Source: Mytilisepta virgata
Taxonomy: Eukaryota; Mollusca; Bivalvia; Mytilida; Mytilidae
DNA length: 64,000 nucleotides
Direction of reading: 5' to 3'
Assembly: GCA_028015205.1 (NCBI GenBank)
Contig: CM051508.1
Location: forward strand, 18,122,001 to 18,186,000
The translations under genes were made by a program, and so were the position numbers. Below the pieces are notes generated by a model. It worked only from the letters and a program-made list of their open reading frames with translations. It ran no database searches and was not told the origin of the DNA. Within the stretch, counting starts at the first letter, position 1, and each line of letters starts with the position of its first letter. Shown here in pieces: positions 35,400-48,069 of this stretch.

Positions 35400-35900
35400 T
35401 CTATTCTTGGCGTGTTTAATCGGTGGGATAAAAATACATAATATCTTTAACCACTTTCCTGTAATTAAATTTATACGTGGGAATTACCGCCATTTTTTCT
35501 ACAGTTATTGGAACGATAAACTAGAGAAGTCCCAAAATGACGTCTATGTGAACAAACTACATAGCAACGACATTTTCTTTAGGTTTTTGTCGAAAATCAT
35601 AGGAGAAACAGATTCTCCTTCAATTTACTCGTGAGTTATGGAATTTCTCCACCCTCATTAGTTAAATTTTGGATATTAACACGCTCGCTAAAGGCTCGCG
35701 TGTTGAAAATCGAAAATTTAACTATCTCGGGTGGAGAAATTCCATAACTTGTACCTGAAGGAGAATCTATATATATTAACGCGACTATTAAAGTGCCACA
35801 TTACCGCGATTGATGACATAGAAATCGTCATAATTTTTCTGTTCTCCATCCAGTTTGCTTTTTTGCTCATTTCTGCGGTAAAATGATTATATTTTAACAA
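35400..35900. mobile_element. Fold-back element family C, copy 1
   Basis: The core palindrome is 'gagttatggaatttctccac' (about 35633) against 'gggtggagaaattccataac' (about 35730). The outer left part (35407-35630), including 'atcataggagaaacagattc', recurs in reverse orientation at 42890-43225. Confidence 0.65.
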
Positions 35901-36299
35901 AATGCATACTTACAGCCCTAATTTCCCACCAATTAAACGGTTATATTGGCTTATTTTAGTCCCATTTCTGATGAAATTAAACCTCCCCTATCTGGAAGTG
36001 ACAAACATTTGTATAATGTCCGCCAGATTTGACATATCCATTCCGGAGGTTTAGAAAAGCTCGCGAAATAAAAAAAAATATCATATTTGTAGAGATGTTT
36101 TGATTTTTAAAATTCATACGTGAAGTATAATATAAGTAACATGTACTTGTCACTAGGAAAAGGAAAGTTCGCGATGGGAAATAAATATATTTAGAAATAT
36201 ATGTCCTTTTATGGGTCTACCATTGGTCATCTGTTCTTCAATGCAATAAACACAATAGTTACATGTAAGTTAATAAACCCATTGATCAAATGATAGAAT

Positions 36300-36620
36300 A
36301 GAGAATGGAAACATGGAATGTGTCAAAGAGACAACAACCCGACCAAAGAGCAGAAAACAGTTCAAGGCTACCAATGGGTCTTCAACGCAACGAGAAAATC
36401 CCACACCCGGAGGACGTCTTCGGCTGGCCCCTAAACAATATTGCATACTAGTTCAGCAAAATGGACGGCACAATAAACTCCGAAACAATCAAATGAACCA
36501 AAATTAAAAAAATCCCAAGAATAACAAAGGCTAGAGGCTCATGACTTTGGACAACCGCAAACATTATGCGGGGTGAAACATGTTTTGTGAGATCTCAACC
36601 ACCGCCAACCCGCCCCCCCC
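36300..36620. repeat. Dispersed repeat, inverted relative to 11355-11575
   Basis: It contains 'ggaatgtgtcaaagagac' and 'aacaacccgacc', then at its end 'ttttgtgagatctcaacc' and a C-run at 36608-36620. Same family as 11355. Confidence 0.6.
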
Positions 36621-36714
36621 CCCACCCCATTCCTCTTGCCAATGTGGAATAACAAACACAGAGCGACCCACACAGTAAAACGCAGTTCAAAAACATGTCC
36701 GAGTCCGATGTTAT

Positions 36715-36881
36715 ACAGTCAAACCTGTCTATAAACGCACCCAAGGGACCAGGCAAAAATGCCCTTTATGAGCAGGTGCTCTTTATATAGAGGCTTTGTT
36801 CATGAATGGGACTTTTTCACTGTGCCCTTTATGGACAGGGATCTGCTATATAGAAGTGCCTTTTAAGCAGGTTTGACTATA
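36715..36881. mobile_element. MITE with 'cagtcaaacctg' terminal inverted repeats
   Basis: It starts 'acagtcaaacctgtctataa' and ends 'gcaggtttgactata', with the related inner phrases 'ccctttatgagcag' and 'ccctttatggacag'. The terminal TA suggests TA target duplication, as in Tc1/mariner-type MITEs (inference). Confidence 0.6.
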
Positions 36882-37370
36882 CTTTATATGTGATTGTTCT
36901 CTACAGTTGTGTTACACATAAAATCTTTTATACGCATGAAAGATGTGTGCATTTCGTCCATTTTCGAACCATCACCTGATCGTTAAGGAATAATTCATCA
37001 ATCTATTTCTGACATTTTTCACAATACTTTCTTCGATATAAGTTTTGATGCACAAGATGTGCACATTTCGTCGATTTACGATATTATTTTTTTTAAATCT
37101 GGACCTAAAAAATGAGGCTCAAACGTTGCAGACCATAATACATGCATATCCAAACCATTAAGTTGAATTACAGGTAAGACACTTACAACGATTTTCCTTC
37201 TCAAATGCATCTAGTTCTAAATTTTTTTTACAGTAATGGTAACTTTAAATATATCCAGCCACCTACTGATTAATGTATGCTACCCGGTCAATAAATAGAC
37301 TTCTGCACGAACGAAACCAAAACTTGATGATTAATTTCCCATCGCGAACTTTCCTTTTCCTGGTGAATTG

Positions 37371-37616
37371 TTTGTTTGTTTGTTTAATTGGGATTTTACG
37401 CCTTTTTCAGCACATTTGGCTTTCGCAGCGGTCAGTTTTTATTGGTGGAGGAAGCCGACCTTCGGTAGGAAAATTAACAATTCTTATCAATTTAGATCCG
37501 AGTCGGACACACCTCGCCACAGGTGAGATTCGAACTCACAACCTCAGTATTGACAGTCGAGTGATCATCAGTAGTCATGACAAACTACCTAGACCACTCG
37601 GCCACCGAGGCACCCC
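37371..37616 (-). mobile_element. tRNA-derived SINE, minus orientation
   Basis: The minus strand starts with a class II tRNA-like head ('gcctcggtggccgagtgg') and a box B 'GAGTTCGAATCTCACC', and ends in 'aaacaaacaaac'. Flanks 't(g/a)gtgaattgt' (37361-37371 and 37617-37627) look like a target duplication. The opposite arm of the surrounding inverted repeat, near 36160, lacks the insertion. Same family as 49761-50025. Confidence 0.75.
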
Positions 37617-37718
37617 TAGTGAATTGTAAATGTACTTATATTATACTTCATGTATGAATTTTAAAAATCAAAACATCGCGACAAATATGAGAATTTTTTA
37701 TTTCGCAAGTTTTCTTTC

Positions 37719-38405
37719 TTTCAGTAATTATGTATTGTCTAGATCGTATGACTTTCTTTAATACTTTTATAACTAATCCTTCTATGTTTCAGTTTCTATG
37801 TGCAGAACAAAATTGATTTAACTTCCAATGCATGGCGTTGATTGTTCTACAGAACCTGTCCTAGATTAGGTAAATTTAGTGGAAATGTTCTTTTAATTTA
37901 TGTAACATGAATAGTATATTAACAATTCGAGTCTTTTGTGCTCTTTAAGAAAAACCTTGTGCTACATTTTAACAATACATTTGTTAACCGTTGGTTAGAC
38001 AACGTGAATTATGAATGACTTTAGCACTTTACAATTTAAATAAACACTCCAAAATTAATTTGATATTTTTTTTAAAGAAAAATAAAATGGGAATACATCA
38101 GTATTGTTCATAAATAAATAATGCAGTTTTCAAATTAATTTTGTGCATTGTTGTTTTGCTCTTTTACAAGCATGTGTTCAATATTATTTCTACTGAAAAC
38201 CATAGGGTTCTGTCGCTGCAGAAAATATACTTACTATATGCTGCTGAATGGATAAATATTTACCTAAAATATTTCAATGAATGGTCAACAGAGGTAGTTT
38301 GAAGTTTTTAACTGTCTTGTTGCTAAATTTGATCATAAAACAAACTAAAAGGAAGAAATCTATTTTAAAATAGCATATACATATCGTATGTTTTTTAAAT
38401 CAATA
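37719..38405. other. No supported gene
   Basis: AT-rich non-coding sequence with no distinctive repeat. Confidence 0.4.
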
Positions 38406-38760
38406 TTAGGTCACACCAAAATTATCTTTATTTCTTTGGATTTTGCCACTCCGATTTTTGGACTATGTAAATTTTAAGAAAAAATCTTTTGTCGCCTCAT
38501 TTTGCAAAAATCCTGAAAATTCGCCCCAAATTCTTCATTTTTCAAGAAAATAAATATAACAATTGTTTGCCCGCCCTAAAATTTGTAAAAAATTGGATAT
38601 TTTGCAATATTTTATTTTAAAAGATTTGTGCCGCGCGTAAATTTGATCTTCGCCCTAAAAGAAGTTTTCAAGAAGAAAAAAATTAAAATTTCGCTCGCTC
38701 GCACATATTTTTGCCATCCCAAAATCCAAAGAACGAAAAATGCAATTTGGTGTGGCCTCA
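38406..38760. mobile_element. MITE family B, copy 2 (inverted)
   Basis: It starts 'ttaggtcacaccaaaa' and ends 'ttggtgtggcctca'. The interior is the reverse complement of 2372-2682 ('cgctcgctcgcac', 'cgtaaatttgatcttcgcc'). Confidence 0.65.
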
Positions 38761-38984
38761 TATTTATGTATTTTTGAATTTAAGAAATTGAAAATTTTAG
38801 TATAACAATGTAAAAGTAATATTTTGATTATTCAAAATACAGTAAAATTGAGATTCAAATTTAAATTTAAATCTTTATTGTCATAACACGTTTCATAGGA
38901 TGTGACACAATATAACAAAATGAAAACAACATCAAAACTAGAAATCTACGATTATAAAGTTGGCCTCGTTCACCAACTAATTTA

Positions 38985-39235
38985 TTTGTGTGGCTGTGTA
39001 GCTTCCCGAGATGAAGCCTTACAGCAAATAATATGATTGTAGGCCGCTTGGTATCAGAGAACTGAACTCGGGCGCAAAACAGGGTGACCTATTTTTGGTG
39101 GGAGGCTGTGTTACTTCCCGCGATGCACCCTGACACCAAGTAATAAGGTAGTAGGTCGCTTGGTATCAGTGAACTGAACTTGATAACTTAACCTAAGTCA
39201 ATGAAGTGCACCCTGACACCAAGTAATTTGAGGCG
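38985..39235. repeat. Direct duplication, about 115 bp
   Basis: 'gtgtggctgtgtagcttccc' then 'gcttggtatcagagaactga' is repeated as 'ggctgtgttacttccc' then 'gcttggtatcagtgaactga' about 115 bp later. The phrase 'gcaccctgacaccaagtaat' also recurs at 39125 and 39208. Confidence 0.65.
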
Positions 39236-40601
39236 AACTAATGATCATTTATGTACATTATGAAAGTAAATATTTCAAAAGTCCCCTGTCCTCAGTTCTA
39301 TTGATCGACTGTTTTAAAAAGGAACCAAGCTTATTTACCTGAATGTGTGATCCTGGGTTGAGGATATATGTAATTTTATTTACATCATTTAAATCTATAA
39401 ATTGTGTTTTCTCATTTGTCAAAAAAATCAAAATAAACGAGTAATAACTGTAACACTGAACTGTTACGAAGTCTCCCAAACGAAGTAACTGATATCTCGA
39501 AGGCCTTCCATTGTATTCAATAAATTATTTGTTTTTTCAGAAACTGACCTGGTGAAACTGTTCCTATAAAGTTTATGCATACTTAATGGAGATGTTACTT
39601 GGAAATCGTGATACGGGTATTTGTTTTTTACCCGAGGTTTACAGTCATACATTGTCACACTTAATCAACATTTACTTGTCGCCATACTCCATTGACAGAT
39701 TTATCCCAATATTTCTGAACTGCATACGAGAACTGATTTTATTGTATGGTGTAATAAAATGCATTCGGTTTCATTAAATAAAAATACTAAAAAGACTTCT
39801 TACCTGCCGTGATAAGACCTCCCAAAATTTAAATCATATTATATAAAATGGTACAATTGCAACACACCAAGAATTTTTTTTTAATTTATGATCAAGCAAA
39901 TGAACTAATATCTATTTTTACATTGTATGTCTGGTATGATGTCTTTCTTGTATCAATATTATATACAATAAGATGTAAGGACAGAAAATAAAATAATTAA
40001 AAGATAAAATACCACATTATTTGTAAAAAATATCTGAGTTGCATATTAAATCTATCTATAAAGAAAGACAACTCTTAATTTCTTTTTAACACAAGAACAC
40101 CAACAAAAAAGAAAAAACCCTACTGGACAGGCATGATCCCCGCCCGTAGTAACACCCTGCAAAAATGCATTAAACGGGTTAACAAAAATATACATGTATT
40201 TACATTCAAATTTGGGATGGACGGGTTTACAGTTTTAAAAGTTACGCTATAACACACCCGCGAAATCACGGAACGAAATCAGTGTCATCTTTTGATAGAT
40301 ATCATACTGAAACAAAATTTCTTCTCTTAGAAGGGGCCTTATCGACCGTGTACCCACTGGAGTCAATAACAATAGGATTTTTCTCTTTCATTTCCAATCA
40401 TTTGCGTAAGGGCGAGGCCAAATTCAACTTATACAGATCTGGGGTAAGCATCAATGAACTTATAATGGCCTCTTTGACCCCTTTATTTTGGAAACGATGA
40501 AAGATACAAAAACATTCTGCAATTACTTTTGTTCGGTTTTTCGCGAGGAATCATTTTTTCATCCGATGAAGAATTAAAAAGTTTAAAAAATTAACACGTC
40601 A

Positions 40602-40604
<3 letters not shown>
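39236..40604. other. No supported gene
   Basis: No coding signal. It contains one hairpin relative of the 13799 array ('gtctcccaaacgaag' at about 39471). Confidence 0.4.

Positions 40605-40639
<35 letters not shown>
40605..40639. repeat. (TA)n microsatellite
   Basis: Thirty-five bases of alternating T and A. Confidence 0.95.
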
Positions 40640-40641
<2 letters not shown>

Positions 40642-40894
40642 AAAAAGATAACAAATATTGAAAAAACGGATCGAAAGTGTTTTTTTTTCTTTTCCATCAA
40701 GGAACATAATAAACAAGCACCATAAAAATCAGACAAAAAATTTTAAAAAGTTAGACCAATACAGTTTAGCATATTATTGGAGAATTTGTTATGATATATA
40801 ACAATGTATTATCTTCAGGGTATACTAAAGTAGTACAATATCCGCACGAACATCCAGTGTCTAAAGGGGTGGAACATGAACTCTGAGGATATCT

Positions 40895-41150
40895 CATCCT
40901 CCCAAGTCAGAGTTTTGTACCCACGTTCTTTCATACACACCCCTAACATCACACATTCATATTTTGCGGGTCGAAAGTAAACGATTTTCATTGGTTCTTC
41001 CCAAAGTCACAAGAGAATACATTTGCGTCGTAGGTAGAATTTTCTAGGTCACACACCAGGCGACGAAATGTTCGACCCGCAAAATATGAATGTGTGATGT
41101 CAGGGATTTGTAGGAACGAACGTGGATACAAAACCCTGACTTGGAAGGAC
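40895..41150. mobile_element. MITE family A, full copy
   Basis: 256 bp. It starts 'catcctcccaagtcagag' and ends in the mirrored 'ccctgacttggaagga'. The 8-bp direct repeat 'gaggatat' lies at 40885-40892 (2 nt before the element) and 41151-41158. Confidence 0.75.
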
Positions 41151-41169
41151 GAGGATATATGAGCTTTTC

Positions 41170-42460
41170 ACAAATAATATGAAAATTATGTTTATAATCA
41201 AGGGCAGGGATGTCGATTTCTTTGTTTGATTTTTACGAGGAAATACCCCAAATACCCGTGCCGGGCAAGGAGTAAAATCATTTATTGCATCTGCTTATAG
41301 ACAATTAGAAATATATGGTTATGGGGTATGGAGTTAAATGGTTTGTGAGATTTGAACATTGCGTATTAAAACGTGTTAAAGGGATAAATATTTTTACAGA
41401 TTTTGAAATAATTAAAAATTATTGATATGAGGGGGTGTTAGGTTTTTATCAATCTGTTTGTCTTGTCATGGGGAAAAAGAACATATATGAATTATTGGTA
41501 TGGATTTCAATGCTTTACAAGATAATTAAAGACTAAAGATTAGAGGGGTGGGAATGTACCCTTGGTTAAATGAGGTGTATATCAGTACATGCGTGTTGTC
41601 ATGGGGAATAAGAAAATATACGGTTTAGGTGTCGAGTTCCTTACAGATTTTTTATTTCATATATTTCAAGATAATTCGTTTAGGGGGGCGAGGATGACTC
41701 CCATTGAGTAATGATGCATGTGTCATTTAAAGGGGAACCACGGTATTGTTTATACGCATCGCTCTCAGTCCGCTATTATGCCGTTTCTTCATTATGACGT
41801 CGCGTTTGACCGTCGGAAATTCATGATATAACATTATTGATTTGATGGGAGTGGTGATAACCCCTGAGGAAGCGAAGTATGTGTCATTTGGTGCGTCTTA
41901 CCATGGGGAATAAGAAAATATATGGTTTAGGGGTGGAGATTGTATTGATTTATCGGGGTGAGGATCACCCTGAGGTACATGTCATTTAATGCGTCTTGTT
42001 ACGGAGAATAATAAAATATATGATTTAAAGCTATTGTTTTTAATTGCATATGAAATTTTTCAAAATTATCGACTTTGGGGGAGGGGATGACCCCCTAGAG
42101 GAACGAAGTATATGTCATTTAATAGGTGTTGTCACGGTGTATAATAAAATATATGATATGAGATGGTTCTTGGTCACTTTCGTAGAGTATTTCGATGAAA
42201 ACAAATTCCCCATAGGGTCCTATAGTAAACCCCTAGCCTCTTTGAACTCATTATACGTCCCAGTGACCCCATCAAAAAATGAATAGTATTAGGCACATCT
42301 AGCAACATTGATCTTTCATAATTCAAAACCTCAGATCCGTATCTCTGACGGTTATTGAGAACTCGAACGAACAAAATCGGACAGGAAGAAAAAATATGTT
42401 TGATAAAAATCGCAAATCAAAATCTATAAGTCTCCCACTTTGTTTGGGAGACTTAATTAA
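41170..42460. repeat. Diverged tandem block ending in a hairpin
   Basis: Units carry 'catggggaataagaaaatat' and 'ggtttaggggtggag' (near 41470, 41600, 41905, 42000, 42130). They are separated by GGGG-rich pieces and interrupted at about 41726-41830. The block closes with 'aagtctcccactttg'/'tttgggagactt' at 42430, as in the 13799 family. Confidence 0.55.
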
Positions 42461-42839
42461 GTTAATATACAACAAAAACTTTTGAAAATGTTGTAGGTTC
42501 GCCCGAATTTCTTTACAATTTGTAATCAGTTGCTAGAACTGAGGGCTTGTATTTTTGTTTTTATTTGTTTTTGTCACAAATCATGATTTTAAGACAATAA
42601 AAGTTTGAATTTGAATTTGTTAATGGTATGCCTTTTTAGCTGATTAAGTGATTTAAGGAAATACTTATGGTGGAGACTGTACTACGATATTTCTATTTCT
42701 TTTCAGTTGTGTTTCAGGAATTTTGTCTCATTGAAATTTATTCCATATCTCCAATCATTTATAGTTCGTGACAATTGGTTGGTTTTGAGAATATAATTTT
42801 AGCAGCGATAAGCTTAAACTACATTGTAATTAAAACCTG

Positions 42840-43225
42840 ATTTTCAACGCGATTATAATAAACGAAATTGTTAACTTATCGAAATCGTTTAAATATAGAT
42901 TCTCCTTCAAGTACGAGTGAGTTATGGAATTTCTACACCCGAGATAGTTAATGTTTTGATTTTAGCTTTTAGCTATTGAGGCTGGAGAAATTTTATAACT
43001 CGCGAGTAAATTGATGGAGAATGTGTTTCTCCTATGATTTTCAACAAAAGCCTCAAGAAAAAGCCGTTGCTACGCATTTTGTTTATATGAACGCCATTTC
43101 GGAACGTCTCTAATTAATCTTTCCAATAAACGTTAAAAAACGGAGCAAATTCCCATGCAGAAATTTAATCACCCGGAAGTGTTTAAAAATATTATGTATT
43201 TTTATCCCAACGAATTAACACCTTA
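42840..43225. mobile_element. Fold-back element family C, copy 2 (inverted)
   Basis: 'tagattctccttcaagtacg', 'agttatggaatttct' and 'ctcctatgattttcaac' correspond, reversed, to 35400-35900. Confidence 0.6.
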
Positions 43226-43279
43226 AAAATAGGAGAAGATAAATTACACAACACTGGAGTTAATGCTGAAACGTCAATT

Positions 43280-43565
43280 TTTGGTTAAAGTTAGAGGAAC
43301 GTAATCGTCGTAAACCACAGGGATCACTTTTCAGATTTCGTATGTTAACCATGTTAACCTTCCTTATATGGAAATAACAAACATCTCCTTTAAGATTTAG
43401 ATTAAAGTTTAACGATAGCTATTGAAAATCTAGAAACCAGTTGCGAGGAAAATCCCAGTATCGTTTTCCCAGAACTACTTAGAATCAAACAATGGAGACT
43501 GTTGATATTATAAGGAATATGCAACTGGTTACTAAACCCTTCGGTCTTGTACCTTGTTACGTTTG
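43280..43565. repeat. Degenerate relative of the receptor 5' unit
   Basis: 'tattataaggaatatgcaac' and 'tggttact', with the preceding 'tagaatcaaacaatgga', match the segment just upstream of the 7-nt exons at 46816, 49520 and 52838. The ATG-containing part is absent. Confidence 0.55.
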
Positions 43566-44229
43566 ATTTGTATTTCAAGGAAGATAATTTCTGTTCAATT
43601 TCATTGAGCAAAGCACCGTGCCCGAATAAGGGAAATGGGTCTATTTTATTATCAGTGGAAAACCTAATATGCCGTAGCTTATTTATTCTCCTTAAATATA
43701 GATGTGGGATTATTTTTTAATGTTTTCTAAAAATTTTAATTTTGGTGTATAATTTATTATGAATTTATTCTAGTCCTTGATCATATATAGACAACAGACA
43801 AAAGAGAAAATGGTGTTTTTGCTTTTATTTCTGTACAGAAAATACATCAGTTTATACCAGTATACATGTATATGTTTTGAGGTAAAACTTTTTATCGTGA
43901 GATATTACTGTATTTATACCGCAAAATCTAAAGATTGTATGTAAGGGAAGGAGAGATTTTCGCAGTCTAGAAGTCATTCATTTCAGTTGTTGACATTCCA
44001 GAGTCAATGGTTGTACTCTATGTATACTTTATAGTATAGTTTTGTATACGGTTTGTTTGGTACTGTGTGAGGGGATATTCCTAATCCCTGTATTTATCAC
44101 AAGACAGATGAGGGTAAATGCCAGTGAGACAAAAAGAAGGGCATTTTTGTTCCGTTGTTGTCCCATTGAAATTTATCCCATATATACGAATTGTTATTTA
44201 GGTCAAAATTTATGATGAAGATAAAAAAT

Positions 44230-44407
44230 TTCACTCGTGGCCTCGCTTTAATAACTGGTAGCCACACTTTATTAACACGTGGTCACGATTTAATTTCTGG
44301 TGGCTACGAATTGCTAACTCGCATCCATAATTTACTAACTCTTGGCCACGCTTTATTGTCCCGTGATTACGATTTAGAAACTCGTGGCCACAAATTATTA
44401 TCTCAAT
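44230..44407 (+). repeat. 30-bp tandem repeat reading as a decapeptide repeat
   Basis: About six degenerate 30-bp units ('actcgtggcc' and 'acgatttaat' types) stay open in one frame and give 'LLTRGHDLIS'-like decapeptides. With no start context or flanking exon, I treat it as a minisatellite, not a gene. Confidence 0.65.
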
Positions 44408-45346
44408 GATAAATAAGTTGTAGCTGCGAGTTATAATTCTTTTTTAAAGTTGTACCCAAATAAGCTTTCGCTTATACATCCTATCATTCTAGTCCGTAAT
44501 ATTTAACCAGTTTGTTTTGAGCATATAACATTCGCAACAATAAACTATTGTAATTAAATAAACAACAAAATGGGTAACAGGAAAGGTAAACAATAACAAA
44601 CCAATCAATCAAAACCAACTGACAAAACGCCGGACAAAAGAAAACAACATAAAAGAGTACAAAACACAAACGTGAACACAGCAGACAGCATAGTCTGACT
44701 TTGTACAGATACTGAATACTGGTTAAACCAGTTTTCTGGGTTCCCAAACCTCACTCTTATCTATACGGATACTCTGGTGTATAAAACACACTATAAAAAG
44801 CAAAACAGTATGATAACCAACAAGGTGACAGCTTGCTAGAACTGAAAATTAGAGTGCACGGTACATAATTTAGATAGCAGGGTCAGAATGTGCTCGTTTT
44901 AACTGTAACTAGGTAAGGCTCTCATAGCTGCAGGTCGGACACTCTAGCTCTATTAAACGAAAATAATCTGTAATGCCACTTCCATAAAGGGTTTAATGCC
45001 ATCTCGTCATATAGGTTCAATAGAAATCGGCAGTATTCGTGAGAGGCCAGTATGAATTTTAAGTCTTCAAGTCATTTGGAGAAAGAGCAATTATTACAGA
45101 ATTGCATATAATTTCATATTTGTAGCCCTTACAGTGAAAAGATCTTAAGTAACTACTAGGTTTTTTGTGGGTTACTATTGAGACTTTTGCATTTATTCAC
45201 GATATTACAGTAGAAACTAGGATGGAAGATAGATATTAATAAAAAGATGTTAATATCTGTTATAAAACTTTTTAAAAACATTAAGCAGCTTGTGATATCT
45301 TTAACCCTGTAATCAAAGTTTTTTAGTAATCGTTTGGTTTCGCTCG

Positions 45347-46060
45347 TTAAAATCTACTAGCCGAGAAATAAATTCGTGCAAAACTTATATGCTGTGATAT
45401 GTACACTCCATACGATGGTGCCAAAGGCACGTCTCTATCAAGAAAGGGGAAGTTAGTGATTGACAAATTAAAATCGTCCATTTTATCAGAAATTTTAGTA
45501 CGTATCTCTCCATTTTGGATATTTATAGTGAGATCTGAAAAGAACAGCATTTACTATTCTGATTAGCTTTGTTCAAATGTAGTTCTCTTTGATAAATGAA
45601 ACTCTTGGTTATCAACAGTAGGTACATCATCAAGATATCTGCAATTATTGTTAAAAGTGTCAATCATGATTCTGTATTTTACCCTTTAGATGTTTTTCCA
45701 TGAAAGACTGTTTATAACAATATAAAAATAAGTCATCAATAACAGGAGCATAGGTTGTACCCATAGGAATCCCAGTGACCTGTTGATACACAGTTTTGCC
45801 AAAACGAGCAAACATGTTGTCCAGCAAGAAGCGTAGGGCCTTGACCATGTCATCGCTTGTCTAGCAACAGTAATTTGAATAATTTTTATGACTGCAAAAT
45901 GCTTTAAAACTGTTACACCAAATGTAATTAATACCAGAAGATTCAGAAGACCAGTTAACAAGTGCACTCATTTTTTCTTTGATAAGATCGGGAGGAAGAG
46001 TTGTATATAATGTAGAAAAATCATAACTGCCCACAGCAGTTGCTTGATGATTTACTTATG
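45347..46060 (-). pseudogene. Reverse transcriptase remnant in unit 1
   Basis: The minus strand reads 'VTGIPMGTTYAPVIDDLF' and, further on, 'NFPFLDRDVPLAPSYGVYIS', with stops and frameshifts between. The 'GIPMGT..AP..ADLFLY' block is RT motif 4-like and typical of Penelope-like elements (my family assignment, tentative). The catalytic YxDD block is destroyed. No endonuclease seen. Confidence 0.65.
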
Positions 46061-46815
46061 TTACTGTTTGCAATTTATCCAAAACATTGAGAGCCTTTTT
46101 TTATACTACAAAAACAATTTATTCCTGAAAAAATGCTTTAACATTTTTCAGTAATGATCAACGAAAAAAGATTCTTTATGGAATCGTTTCAGATGTAGAA
46201 CACAATCTATATCTAAATAATTTTTTTTTTCAGAATTTCTGTCCGTTTTTTCGTGTTACTTTTTTTCTTTTTTTTAATACTAAGCTATGATTAATTCTAA
46301 AACGTAAATTGTTCGGTAACCGGCAAAGGAAAGCGATCGTCATAAACAACAGGGGTCATTTTCCGGATTTTGTATGTAGACTTTCCTTATGTGAAAATAA
46401 GATATATTTCGTTTTAAAATTTACATCAAATGCATTGTCAAAGAAATTCTAACAAGTTTAATTATAACTATTGAAAATCCTCAAACTATTTGCAGGGCAA
46501 AAAAATCCAATATAGTTTCCTGAGAATTACCTAGATTCAAACAATGAAGACCATTGATATTATAAGGAACATGCAACTGGTTACTGATTCCCATATTTTG
46601 ATTCCTTGTCATATTCTATTTGTGGAAATACTAACATTTTTTCACATTTGTTGCGCGGGTAGCTGCTTAAACCAAGAATTCTTAATAACATGGAGACACT
46701 TAAATGAATATCAAATGATATATGTGGATCTAATTGACTATTGTTAATAACTGGATAACTTCAAACGTTTTAAAGTTTAGGTCCTAATTATTTCACTGAC
46801 GAAATAGAAAACACA

Positions 46816-46822
46816 ATGGAAG
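46816..46822 (+). CDS. Candidate first coding exon 1a of the receptor gene
   Basis: ATG GAA G followed by GTAAGT (46823 on). Phase 1 fits the main exon acceptor at 56764/56765. The surrounding 130 nt are almost identical in all three units. Whether this copy is used cannot be told from sequence. Confidence 0.4.
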
Positions 46823-48069
46823 GTAAGTTGTTTCTTGTGTTGTGAATTGGAAGAATTTAACAATGGTGGCTTTACATGTTTTCATATAGAATTTTACTTT
46901 ACGAGCTGTTGATTAGCTTATAGGCTTTTTACTTGACGTTTTTCATTAAGTTGAATCTATATGTTTAACATATTTTAATAAGGTAACAGTATAGAGGAGC
47001 CTAAGGAAATTTCAGTCTAGTGAGTCTTTTTATCAACTTCAAACATTGATCACAAATGCAAAGAACTTTGCAATATTTTGTAACCATTTTTCACCATTTT
47101 AGTAACGATGATTTAAGTTTTTTTGAATGATTATGAATATTCACAATGGAAACAATAAGAAAAGTGTTTTCATGTACTTATTAATAAAGTTTCATTTTTT
47201 GAAGTAGAAAGGCTATATCTTACTTATTTCTACAGTTGACAATTGGAGACTGTATTGATATCATTATTGATAATCACCTGTTAACCAATATAGTTATCCG
47301 TATCTTTAGTCTATTTTTTCAATTTTAATTTTCCCGACTTTCTATTCCCCCTTTTAAAAATCATTTAACAACAAGAGTCACAGTAATTAATTTAAAAAAA
47401 TGCATTGATTTATTGATTAGATATATGTAAAAATTATAATTTGGTCTCTGTTAAAAGCTAGTTTTGTATAGTGTAAAGGGATATGCCTTGTATTAAACAT
47501 CACCTTTTTAAACTGTTGTTTTGATTTTCAACATTTGGTGTTGAGAATAGAACTTTCGCACAAAAAAGCTTTTGTAATTAATTAAAAACTGCTTTGAACT
47601 GTTTAAGTCATGATAAACTAAAATTTTTATTTGATCAAATCGGTTAGGGAACTACCATTTAACTTCAACGAGGGGTATAGTTTTTAGCTTAACTGTCCTA
47701 AAAGGACATGTGAGCTTATAGCATCACTTGGTGTCCGTCGTCCGTCTGTCGTCCATCCGTCTGTAAACTTTACATTTTCATCTTCTCCTCTGAAACCCCT
47801 GGACCTATTGAACTGACACTTGGCCTGAAGCTTCTATGGAAGGTCCTCTACAAAGTTTGCATAAATCATCCCGGTCAGTAAAACAAAATGGCCGCCAAAA
47901 GTAATTCATAATTACATGACAAAAGGTAACGTAATCAAATACATTTAATTACATGTAATTGAAAATGTGCTCAATTACACATTACGTTGAATTACTTTCA
48001 AATTTGTAATTGATTACAGCTAATTACAATTACAATTTTAATTACCCCAGGTCTGGTGTCAAAGGTGCG

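Larger units (their letters stand above)
36053..37718. repeat. 1.67-kb inverted-repeat structure enclosing other repeats
   Basis: The left arm 36053-36188 ('gttttgatttttaaaattca', 'ggaaagttcgcgatgggaaa') is the reverse complement of the right arm 37331-37718 once the SINE at 37371-37616 is removed. The interior holds the 36300 repeat and the MITE at 36715. No coding capacity seen. Confidence 0.65.
45300..47680. repeat. Tandem segmental repeat, unit 1
   Basis: First of three large direct repeats. It holds an RT remnant (-), a conserved 5' segment with the 7-nt exon at 46816-46822, and a downstream block ending 'gggaactaccatttaactt'. It lacks the family E piece found at the head of units 2 and 3 and has no SINE. 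Boundaries are approximate. Confidence 0.75.
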
